Positions 24,483 to 31,314 of a stretch of DNA of 36,653 nucleotides are shown piece by piece. The position numbers and the translations under genes are program-made. This DNA is from Streptomyces aurantiacus JA 4570 (GTDB lineage: Bacteria; Actinomycetota; Actinomycetes; Streptomycetales; Streptomycetaceae). Every line of letters starts with the position of its first letter. Within the stretch, counting starts at the first letter, position 1. A model generated the notes under the pieces. That model saw only the letters and a list, made by a program, of their open reading frames with translations, did not search any database and was not told the DNA's origin. The DNA lies in assembly GCF_000414115.1 (NCBI RefSeq), contig NZ_AOPZ01000119.1, positions 1 to 36,653 of the forward strand, in the 5' to 3' direction.

Positions 24483-25259
24483 TCACAGCACGGCGCGCAA
24501 GGTCCGGTCGCGGACCATGAGCGCCGCTCGTTTGTCGGGCAGGTCCAGCTCGGCGGCGAAGCGGAAACCGGCACTCAGAAAGGCGGAGACGGAGGGGGTG
24601 TTGCGCAGGTCCGGTTCGGCGACGACGCGTGCGCAGGACGGACGGTGATCGAGTACGAGATCGGCCGCGGCTCTCAGCAAGGTGCTGCCGAGGCCGCGGC
24701 CGCGGTCGACGACTTCGCCGACGAGGAGGTGGATTCCGGTGTCGTGGGGGCGTGCGGGGTAGTGGCGTGCCAGCGGGTCGAGGTCGGCGCGGTAGATCTC
24801 CCAGTAGCTCATCGGGGTGCCGGACAGGACGCCGAGGCAGGGAACGCTGCGTCCGTCGCCTTCGAGCTGGGGCCGCAGGTGGGCCTCCGTGACGGAGGGG
24901 GGTCCTGCCAGCTCCCAGAAGGCCGCCACGGCGGGGTCGTTCATCCACCGGCTGATGAGCGCGAGGTCCCGGTCGAGGCGCGCGGGGACGAGCTGGAATA
25001 CGCCCGCCTCCGTGGTGGCCGGGCCCCAGGTGGCGACGTGGTCGAGCAGGTCTCCGCGTGCCGGGTCGGGCTCGGCGGCCGCCGTGCGGTCCGGACCGGG
25101 TGAGCCGTCGGGGGTGAGGGGTGCCGTGCGTCCACCGCAGTCGGCGATCAGCGCGACGAGTTCGTCGGGCAGCCGCAGGTCGAGGGTGTCTTCGCAGTCC
25201 GGGGCGCCCGCGGTGGCGGGCTCGGTTCCGGCGTCGGTGCTCGCGTCGGTGGGAGGCAC
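24483..25259 (-). CDS. GNAT siderophore N-acyltransferase (IucB/RhbD/MbtK-like)
   Basis: A 258-residue protein from a GTG at 25259 preceded by GAGAGGAG. The first ~90 residues are low-complexity or weakly conserved. The GNAT domain (about 95-255) holds ISRWMNDPAVAAFWELAGPPS, PMSYWEIYRADLDPLARHY, PHDTGIHLLVGEV and GRGLGSTLLRAAADLVL, then CARVVAEPDLRNTPSVSAFLSAGFRFAAELDLPDKRAAL. These blocks match acyltransferases that acylate an amine or hydroxylamine side chain in aerobactin, rhizobactin and mycobactin pathways. Here it probably acylates a diaminobutyrate-derived amine. It sits between the two synthetase genes, with gaps of about 199 bases upstream and 82 downstream. Confidence 0.9.
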   Translation of the reverse strand: MPPTDASTDAGTEPATAGAPDCEDTLDLRLPDELVALIADCGGRTAPLTPDGSPGPDRTAAAEPDPARGDLLDHVATWGPATTEAGVFQLVPARLDRDLALISRWMNDPAVAAFWELAGPPSVTEAHLRPQLEGDGRSVPCLGVLSGTPMSYWEIYRADLDPLARHYPARPHDTGIHLLVGEVVDRGRGLGSTLLRAAADLVLDHRPSCARVVAEPDLRNTPSVSAFLSAGFRFAAELDLPDKRAALMVRDRTLRAVL

Positions 25260-25458
25260 GGCGTCGCTCCTCTCGGAGGGGGATTCGGCAGTGGTGGGTC
25301 TGGTCCTCAGGAAGGGGTCGTGGTCGTCAGGAAGCGGGCTTGGTCATCGGCGAGGGAAGGGGGCGCGGTCGTCGGTGGCGCGAACGCGGGGTTCGCGTCG
25401 GTGTCAGGGGCGCGCCCGGGCCGGGGCGGGCGGGTCGGAGAGGGCGGGTCGCAGGGAG

Positions 25459-27633
25459 TCACGCGTGGAGGGGATTCGAGATGGTGACGTAGACGGATTG
25501 GGTGTCGACGGGTCCGACGAGTTCGTCGAGGCCGTGCAGCCGCGTCAGGAGGTTGGCCTTGCAGCGCAGCACGGGTGAGTCGAGCAGCAGGGCGGGCAGT
25601 GGGGTGCGGAGTCGGCCGGGTCCGGAGGCGGCGTCGGTTAGGAAGCGGCGGAACGCGGCGAGCAACAGCCGTTCGTCGGCGAGGCGTTCGGCGCCGAGGG
25701 CTCCGATGAGGCCGAGGACGTTGTTGATGCCGAGGTAGTAGGCGAAGCGCTCGTCGGTCACCTCGTCGGAGACGAAGGTGTCGCTGTGCGCGCCGATGCC
25801 GGGCAGCCGCTTCTCCAGCTCGGTGCGGCGGGACTCGCGGAAGTAGTAGCCCTGGTTGTCGCGGTAGCGGCCGCCGGTGGGCCAGCCGTCGGGGGCGAGC
25901 AGCAGCAGGGTGTTCTGCTGGTGGGCTTCCAGGGCGACACCGGCCTCGCTGTCGAGCCAGAGCACGGGGCGTACGACGTGCTGGAGGTAGCGCAGGAACC
26001 ACTCCGTGGCGACGGCTCCGCGTGAGCGGCCGGTGTGGCCGGCGAGCCGGGTGATGATCGCGGCGAGCCGGGAGTGCATCGGCGGCCGGTCCTGGCCTGC
26101 GGCCTTGCCGGTCGGCTTGGGGGACACGAGGCCGGCGATGCAGGTGGCGTCGTCGCCGGGGCGGAAGGGGTTGTGCCGGATCATGACGTCGAATCCGGTG
26201 ACCGCCTCGCCGTCGGCTCCGGTGACGGCCAGCCAGGCCGGGTCACGGATCACGTCGAACCCGGGGTGCGCCGCCTGCCACTGCTCGGCGAGGCCACTGC
26301 GCAGCAGCCGGTGCACCTCGACGCCGCGGTGGAGTTCCTTGCGGAGGTTCTCACGACGGGAGTTGGTGATGCGCAGGCCGAGGGACAGCTTCAGCATGGC
26401 CGGGGCGCCCGGCCGGTAGAGGGTGCGCACGGAGGAGGTGGGGTACCAGGGTTCGCCGTGGGGGCCGAGGTCCTTGAGGAGTCCGGCGTCCAACAGGGCC
26501 GCCGTGTCGGGTCGGTGGCGGAGTTCGCGGATCTGCCAGGGATGCGTGGGCAGCGCCGTGTGGCCGTCCGGCAGCGGCAGGTCGGGGCCCGCCAGGCGGG
26601 CGGTGAGCTGGTCCGCCGGGAGGGTGCGGCCGCGCTCGGTCCAGGCCGAGTCCATGGCGAGTACGGAGCGGTCGACGGCGAGCCAGTGCAGCGGGAAGGC
26701 GCCGCGCAACTCCGGTGAGTAGATCCGGGATTCGGTGTCGGAGAGCCCCTCGCGGCTCTTCGGGGTCGGGTGCAGCGGGTGGCCGAGGAGCAGGGACTGC
26801 TCGGCGGCGAGGAAGAGGTCGGGGTTGTCCCCCGGGTTGTTCCTGCGGTCGGCGATGAAGTCGGTGGTGCGACGCACGGAGTCGGCGACGCGGGCGACGA
26901 GGTCGGCGCCGTCGGGGGCTTCCCGGGGGTCGGCGGAGGCGGGGGCCGGCGGCTGCGGCGGGGCGGACTGCACGGCTTGGCCGGCGTGCTGGGCCTGCTC
27001 GGGCTGCGCAGTTTGATCATCCTGCTCGGACTGTTGGGCCTGTTCGGCCTGCTCAGGTTGGTCGCCTTGTTCGGGCTGCTGGGCTTGCTCGGGCTGCTCA
27101 GGTTGGTCGCCCTGCTCGGGCTGCTGGGCCCGTTCGGCCTGCTCGGCCTGGTCCGCCTGGTCGCCAGTGGCCTCCTCACTCGTCCCGGCCGCCCGGGCCG
27201 TTTCGCGGCTCAGGAGGGCGGCGACCGTGACGGCGTCCACCCGGGGGGCGGTCGTCGGGCCGTCTTCGAGCCAGGGGAGGCCGAAGCGGTGCCAGCCGGT
27301 CGGGGACCAGTAGTCCACGGGGACGAGGAGTGCGGTGCCGCTTGCGTCGAGGGGGAGGCGCAGGGTGCCGTGGTCCGGTGGGGCGATGTCGTTCTCCCGC
27401 ACCCAGCAGCGCAGCAGGCTCTCGACGGCCGCGGCCTGTGCCGCCGTGTGCGGGTCGGGGTGGTCGAGGAGGTCGGCGGTGCCGTGGAGCAGCTGCTCGG
27501 CCTCCGGGTTCCTGCCCTTCTGCCGCGGGACCGTACCGGCCTCCGCTGTCTGCGGGGACTGTGGGGACTGCGTGCCGCACGCTCCCGATGGATGCGGTTG
27601 GGGACGGCCGTCGGATGCGGGGGTGGAGTTCAA
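25459..27633 (-). CDS. NIS siderophore synthetase, IucA/IucC family (first synthetase) with Gln/Glu-rich insertion
   Basis: A 724-residue synthetase, over 100 residues longer than usual. The start is TTG at 27633, supported by AAGGA six bases upstream. Core blocks are LLLGHPLHPTPKSREGLSDTES, LPTHPWQIREL, TSSVRTLY, MLKLSLGLRITNSRRENLRKEL, LEAHQQNTLLLLAPDG and DNQGYYFRES, a type A-like pattern (IucA). Residues 158-228 are a Gln/Glu/Pro/Ala-rich insertion with three 15-residue repeats (QQPEQGDQPEQPEQA type) between the N-terminal arm and the nucleotide-binding core. The insertion keeps the frame and is likely a flexible linker. It is the second gene of the operon, 125 bases after the aminotransferase. 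Confidence 0.93.
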   Translation of the reverse strand: MNSTPASDGRPQPHPSGACGTQSPQSPQTAEAGTVPRQKGRNPEAEQLLHGTADLLDHPDPHTAAQAAAVESLLRCWVRENDIAPPDHGTLRLPLDASGTALLVPVDYWSPTGWHRFGLPWLEDGPTTAPRVDAVTVAALLSRETARAAGTSEEATGDQADQAEQAERAQQPEQGDQPEQPEQAQQPEQGDQPEQAEQAQQSEQDDQTAQPEQAQHAGQAVQSAPPQPPAPASADPREAPDGADLVARVADSVRRTTDFIADRRNNPGDNPDLFLAAEQSLLLGHPLHPTPKSREGLSDTESRIYSPELRGAFPLHWLAVDRSVLAMDSAWTERGRTLPADQLTARLAGPDLPLPDGHTALPTHPWQIRELRHRPDTAALLDAGLLKDLGPHGEPWYPTSSVRTLYRPGAPAMLKLSLGLRITNSRRENLRKELHRGVEVHRLLRSGLAEQWQAAHPGFDVIRDPAWLAVTGADGEAVTGFDVMIRHNPFRPGDDATCIAGLVSPKPTGKAAGQDRPPMHSRLAAIITRLAGHTGRSRGAVATEWFLRYLQHVVRPVLWLDSEAGVALEAHQQNTLLLLAPDGWPTGGRYRDNQGYYFRESRRTELEKRLPGIGAHSDTFVSDEVTDERFAYYLGINNVLGLIGALGAERLADERLLLAAFRRFLTDAASGPGRLRTPLPALLLDSPVLRCKANLLTRLHGLDELVGPVDTQSVYVTISNPLHA
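26992..27126 (-). repeat. 45-bp in-frame tandem repeat in the first NIS synthetase, three units
   Basis: Three 15-codon units (residues 170-184, 185-199 and 200-214) encode QQPEQGDQPEQPEQA and variants; unit 2 differs at one residue and unit 3 is more diverged. Shorter degenerate copies of a CAG/GAG-rich 9-bp element flank it. The period is a multiple of three, so length changes here would keep the enzyme in frame. Confidence 0.88.
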
Positions 27634-27758
27634 GGCAGTTCCTTGTTGGTTGATCGGGCTCCGTGTGGCGACGGGCGGCGGCTGACGGGGACGGGACGGG
27701 AGGTGGCGGGACGTGTCGGCCCGTGACCGGCTGGGTCAGGGGACGAGTGGAGAGCTGG

Positions 27759-29321
27759 TCATGGGCGGTCCGAGGGGAGTCGGCCGTCGGCGGCGGGGCG
27801 GTGGGAACGCTCTGCCGCGGCGAGCGCGTCGGCGAGGCGGTCGAGGACCGCGGTCGCTTGTTCGTCCGTGATGGTCAGGGGAGGCAGGAGGCGTACGACG
27901 CTGGAGTGCCGTCCGCCGAGTTCGACGATGAGCCCGCGGCGCAGGCACTCGCGCTGTACGGCGACGGCCAGTTCGGGGGCCGCCGGGTGCGGGCGGGTGT
28001 CGGGAAGGTCGTGTGACTGAGTGTGGGGCTGGGGCTGTGGCTGCTTCTGATGGCCACGCTGCTGCGGGAGAGAGTGCTGCGGGTGCGGGAGTGGGAGCGC
28101 CTGTTGCTGCGGGAGCGCGTGCTGCTGCGGACCCGGGCGCACTCTGGCGGCCGCGCCCGACTCCCCCGCCCCGGGCCCGGGTTCACCGGGGTCCACCAGC
28201 TCGACGCCCAGCATCAGGCCGAGGCCGCGGACCTCGCCGATACAAGGGTGGTCGGCGGCCAGGGAGCGCAGGCCGGCGAGCATGCGGCTGCCGAGGACCG
28301 CGGCGCGGTCGGCGAGACGGTTCTCACGGACGTACGCGAGGGTCGCCGCACCGGCGGCCATCGCGAGCTGGTTGCCGCGGAAGGTGCCTGCGTGGGCGCC
28401 GGGGGGCCAGACGTCGAGGTCGTCGCGGTAGACCACGACGGCGAGCGGCAGACTGCCGCCGATCGCCTTGGACAGGACGAGGATGTCGGGGACGATGCCG
28501 CTGTGCTCGACGGCCCAGAAGGCGCCGGTCCGGCCGACGCCGGTCTGCACCTCGTCGGCGATGAGGGGAATCCCGCGCGCCGCGGTGATCTCGCGCATGC
28601 GGCGCAGCCAGGCGTCGGGGGCGGGCAGGACGCCGCCCTCGCCCTGGACGGGTTCGAGGATCATGGCGGCGGGGGCGGGGACGCCGGACTTGGTGTCGTC
28701 GAGGAGGTTCTCGGTCCAGCGGGCGGCGAGTTCGGCCCCGCGCGCGCCGCCGATGCCGAAGGGGCAGCGGTAGTCCTGCGGGTAGGGCAGTCGCGCGACG
28801 CGTACGTCCCGTGCGCCGCCGGATGCTTCGAGCGCCCCCGCGGTCATGCCGTGGTAAGCACCGGTGAAGGCGAGCAGCCCTTCGCGTCCGGTGGCCGTGC
28901 GGGCCAGCTTCAGTGCCGCCTCCACCGCGTCGGTGCCCGCGGGACCGCAGAACTGGATGCGGGCGCGGTCGGCGAGGGCGGGCGGAAGTGTGCGGAACAG
29001 CTCCGTGGTGAAGGCGTCCTTGACGGGCGTGGCCAGGTCGAGGACGTGCAGCGGGGCACCGGAGTCGAGGACGGTGCGGATGGATTCGAGCACGACGGGG
29101 TGGTTGTGGCCGAGGGCGAGGGTGCCCGCGCCTGACAGACAGTCCAGGTAGCGCCGGCCGTCGGCGCCCTCGATCGTCATGCCGCGCGCGCGGACCGGCA
29201 CGATCGGCAGGGCGCGCGCGTAGGTGCGCGCCGCGGACTCGCGCGCCGACTGGCGGCGCAGGATTCCGGCGGCTTCGTGCGCCGCGGGCACCACCGCGGG
29301 AGCAGGCTCGGTCACGGCCAC
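27759..29321 (-). CDS. PLP-dependent class III aminotransferase, diaminobutyrate-2-oxoglutarate type, with low-complexity insertion
   Basis: A 520-residue fold-type I aminotransferase, about 60 residues longer than typical 2,4-diaminobutyrate aminotransferases (RhbA/EctB/Dat). The GTG at 29321 follows GGGAGGA by about 10 bases. The PLP lysine is Lys285 in LVLSKAIGG, the PLP-ring Asp is 256 (IADEVQTGVGRTG), and FCGPAGTDAVEAALKLAR (124-141) and FTGAYHGMTAGAL are family blocks. It should make L-2,4-diaminobutyrate from aspartate semialdehyde and glutamate; a different diamine such as putrescine or lysine is less likely. Residues about 379-448 are a Gln/Pro/His-rich insertion in the C-terminal small domain. 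It is the first gene of the NIS operon. The upstream repeats at 29460 are the only candidate control sites. Confidence 0.9.
   Translation of the reverse strand: MAVTEPAPAVVPAAHEAAGILRRQSARESAARTYARALPIVPVRARGMTIEGADGRRYLDCLSGAGTLALGHNHPVVLESIRTVLDSGAPLHVLDLATPVKDAFTTELFRTLPPALADRARIQFCGPAGTDAVEAALKLARTATGREGLLAFTGAYHGMTAGALEASGGARDVRVARLPYPQDYRCPFGIGGARGAELAARWTENLLDDTKSGVPAPAAMILEPVQGEGGVLPAPDAWLRRMREITAARGIPLIADEVQTGVGRTGAFWAVEHSGIVPDILVLSKAIGGSLPLAVVVYRDDLDVWPPGAHAGTFRGNQLAMAAGAATLAYVRENRLADRAAVLGSRMLAGLRSLAADHPCIGEVRGLGLMLGVELVDPGEPGPGAGESGAAARVRPGPQQHALPQQQALPLPHPQHSLPQQRGHQKQPQPQPHTQSHDLPDTRPHPAAPELAVAVQRECLRRGLIVELGGRHSSVVRLLPPLTITDEQATAVLDRLADALAAAERSHRPAADGRLPSDRP
27978..28187 (-). 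other. Gln/Pro/His-rich low-complexity insertion in the aminotransferase
   Basis: About 70 codons (residues 379-448) rich in CAG, CAC and CCG, with repeated ALPQQQ and LPHPQ-like units. It lies between the conserved LGLMLGVELVDP strand and AVQRECLRRGLIVELGG, a surface position in class III aminotransferases. It is a repeat expansion by appearance; no domain is recognised. Confidence 0.75.
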
Positions 29322-29459
29322 GGCTGTTGGTCCTCCCGCTGGGACTTGGCGGGCCCACCGCGTCCGGACGGGCGCGCGGGCGAGTTGGCCCGGGGGCTGA
29401 ACGCGGACCGCGTGTCCCCCGTACGTACCAACGACGGCGCCCGCGAGGGATCACGGGTG

Positions 29460-29539
29460 GGCGGAAGATCTCCTTGCGTGGACGGGAGATCTCGTCGTGC
29501 GGACGGGAAAACCTGGCGGGGCGGAAGATCCTTGCCGTG
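29460..29539. repeat. Four phased ~20-bp direct repeats upstream of the NIS operon
   Basis: Units begin at 29460 (GGCGGAAGATCTCC), 29480 (GGACGGGAGATCTCG), 29501 (GGACGGGAAAACCTGG) and 29520 (GGCGGAAGATCCTTGCC). Spacing is 20, 21 and 19 bp, close to two turns of B-DNA, so the shared GG.SGGRARAYC element would face the same side of the helix. This is compatible with cooperative binding of a regulator. The first and last units are the most alike. Confidence 0.65.
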
Positions 29540-29560
29540 ACGGAACCGTTGCCGTTCCGT
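29540..29560. promoter_or_regulatory. Inverted repeat, candidate operator
   Basis: ACGGAAC and GTTCCGT form a perfect 7-bp inverted repeat with a 7-base spacer directly after the four direct repeats and just upstream of the conserved protease promoter element. It could serve either divergent unit. Confidence 0.4.
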
Positions 29561-29565
29561 CGGCC

Positions 29566-29589
29566 GTCCCCAACGGCACCGGCATAGTG
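29566..29589 (+). promoter_or_regulatory. Putative promoter element of the first protease gene
   Basis: GTCCCCAA-N3-CA-N2-GGCATAGTG followed by a G-rich stretch occurs here and, with the same spacing, before the second protease gene at 31203. CATAGT may be the -10. The match between the two copies suggests a shared promoter or activator site. Confidence 0.55.
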
Positions 29590-29806
29590 TGGGGTGCCGT
29601 TCATCAGCACCAAGGCGTTCCGCACCGCGGGGACCTGGGCGTTCAGCACCATGAGCGACCAGGCCCGGCAGCACGGACATCCGGGCGCCCCGCACCAGGA
29701 GCGCCGCGATGGCCGCCGCCGTACGACACGTACGGCGCGCACAGCACGTACGGCACCGCGATGTACGGCATTTGGAACTATTTCGAGGCCCAGGGGGATT
29801 CTCACC
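29590..29806 (+). other. Long 5' leader of the first protease gene
   Basis: If transcription starts just after the element at 29566, the leader is about 215 bases. It contains three copies of a (C/G)TACGGC element near 29729, 29747 and 29762 and no convincing small gene. An in-frame ATG at 29594 exists, but the encoded Arg/Thr-rich stretch does not look like a protein and would block the signal peptide. Confidence 0.45.
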
Positions 29807-31045
29807 ATGCGACCCATACGTCCGCTCTTCACCTCTCGTCGTGGGAGGAGCGCGCGCGGCAGGACCCCCGTGGCGGCCGCCGTCGCGCTTGGCGCGGCAC
29901 TTGTCCTGACCGCGACCGCCTGCGGCCCGGGCGACGAGAACACGGACGACTCGTCCGCGTCGCAGCCCGGTGACAACGGCGACGGCGGCGACGGCGGCGA
30001 CAAGATCCAGATTCCCGGCGACATCCAGGACCGGCTCAAGGAGCACGGCATCGACCTGGACAAGTGGAAGGACGGCGCCTGGAAGAACTGGGACAAGGAC
30101 GACTGGCTGCGCGAGGCGGGCGACTTCGTCAACCCGATCATCGAGGACCTGTGGGACCCGGACCGCATGCGGGACGCCGACAAGAACCCGGACCGGGGCG
30201 TCGACGAAGGTGACATCTCCGGCGACCAGGGCGTGACGGACCCGACGCCGAAGCCCGTCGAGGCGGCCGGCCTGAAGACGCCGTACCACGACCAGGCCCC
30301 CGCGGCGGGGAAGCTCTTCTTCGACGGCCCCGAGGGCTCGATGGTCTGCTCGGCCACGGTCGTGAAGGACCCGAAGAACCCGGGCAAGTCCAACATGGTG
30401 TGGACCGCGGGCCACTGCGTCCACGCGGGCGCCAAGGGCGGCTGGTACCGGAACATCGCCTTCGTCCCGTCGTACAACGACGGCGGCAAGGACACCGCGG
30501 ACCTGCAGGGCGCGCCCAAGGAAGAGGTCGCTCCCTACGGCGTCTGGTGGGGCGACTGGGCGCAGACGTCCGACCAGTGGATCGAGCAGGGCGGCCCGAC
30601 GGGCGGCAAGGGCGCTCCGTACGACTTCGCGGTGATCCATGTGACGCCGGAGAAGGGCAGCGAGGGCGAGTCCCTGGAGGAGAAGGTCGGCACGGCCCTG
30701 CCCGTCGACTTCGACGCTCCTGCGGTCGCGGAGATCAAGGACATGACGGCGACCGGGTACCCGGCGGCGCCGCCGTTCGACGGCCAGAAGCAGTTCCAGT
30801 GCGCGGACAAGCCGGGCCGGCTCTCGATCAGCAAGCCCGACCCGACGATGTACCGCATCGGCTGCACCATGACCGGCGGTTCGTCCGGTGGCGGCTGGGT
30901 CGCGCAGGGCCAGGACGGCAAGCCCGCGCTGGTGTCCAACACGTCCATCGGCCCCGTGACGGCGGGCTGGCTCGCCGGTCCGCGCCTCGGTGACGAGGCC
31001 AAGGGCATCTACGACGCGGTCAGCAAGAAGTTCGCGGGCCGCTAG
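29807..31045 (+). CDS. Secreted lipoprotein, trypsin-like serine protease (paralogue 1)
   Basis: A 412-residue protein from the ATG at 29807 (CAGGGGGA upstream). A basic N-terminus and hydrophobic segment lead to the lipobox LTATAC with Cys39, so it should be lipid-anchored on the outer face of the membrane. After a Gly/Asp-rich linker, residues 67-125 form a charged Trp-rich region (DRLKEHGIDLDKWKDGAW, WDKDDWLREA). The chymotrypsin-fold domain carries His203 (TAGHC), Asp273 (YDFAVIHV) and Ser360 (TGGSSGGGW), a full triad; pairs of cysteines (for example Cys181/Cys204 and Cys332/Cys353) may form disulfides. Substrate is unknown. It is followed by a terminator and a close paralogue. It is divergent from the NIS operon. 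Confidence 0.92.
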   Translation: MRPIRPLFTSRRGRSARGRTPVAAAVALGAALVLTATACGPGDENTDDSSASQPGDNGDGGDGGDKIQIPGDIQDRLKEHGIDLDKWKDGAWKNWDKDDWLREAGDFVNPIIEDLWDPDRMRDADKNPDRGVDEGDISGDQGVTDPTPKPVEAAGLKTPYHDQAPAAGKLFFDGPEGSMVCSATVVKDPKNPGKSNMVWTAGHCVHAGAKGGWYRNIAFVPSYNDGGKDTADLQGAPKEEVAPYGVWWGDWAQTSDQWIEQGGPTGGKGAPYDFAVIHVTPEKGSEGESLEEKVGTALPVDFDAPAVAEIKDMTATGYPAAPPFDGQKQFQCADKPGRLSISKPDPTMYRIGCTMTGGSSGGGWVAQGQDGKPALVSNTSIGPVTAGWLAGPRLGDEAKGIYDAVSKKFAGR

Positions 31046-31050
31046 AGGCA

Positions 31051-31090
31051 GAGGGCGTACGCGCACGGTGCTCCGTACGCGTACGCCCTC
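31051..31090 (+). terminator. Terminator after the first protease gene
   Basis: GAGGGCGTACGCG (31051-31063) pairs perfectly with CGCGTACGCCCTC (31078-31090) around a 14-base loop, starting 6 bases after the stop codon. It separates the two paralogues into independent transcription units. Confidence 0.85.
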
Positions 31091-31202
31091 CGCTCTGCAC
31101 TCCTGCGCCACCCGCTTTGTACGCGTACGTCGATGAGTCGTCCGCGTACGACGCGCCTACGACGACCTCGGCGGCGAAACCTTCACCATCCCGCCGCCGA
31201 TC

Positions 31203-31226
31203 GTCCCCAATTCCACAGGCATAGTG
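31203..31226 (+). promoter_or_regulatory. Putative promoter element of the second protease gene
   Basis: GTCCCCAA-N3-CA-N2-GGCATAGTG, the same element and spacing as at 29566, about 90 bases upstream of the start codon. The surrounding sequence differs, so the conservation is local. Confidence 0.6.
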
Positions 31227-31314
31227 GGGTGTCACGTCGGCCCAGGTGGCGGATGCCACGCCCACGCCTGACACGCACATGGCAAATACACGTTCCTACG
31301 GGGGTTACAGCTCC

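Larger units (their letters stand above)
29322..29565. other. Divergent control region between the NIS operon and the first protease gene
   Basis: About 240 bases without a supported gene. No match to the 19-bp iron box is seen on either strand. It contains the four ~20-bp repeats (29460-29539), an inverted repeat ACGGAAC-N7-GTTCCGT (29540-29560) and GC-rich sequence next to the aminotransferase start. Confidence 0.6.

Noticed and set aside
29594..29806. Upstream in-frame start that would lengthen protease 1 by 71 residues
   Set aside because: It would place an Arg/Thr-rich stretch before the lipoprotein signal peptide; the ATG at 29807 has a ribosome binding site and opens the signal sequence.
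28324..30519. 731-residue open frame on the - strand over the aminotransferase start and first protease
   Set aside because: It runs through two supported genes and the control region; its translation changes composition abruptly and has no domain.
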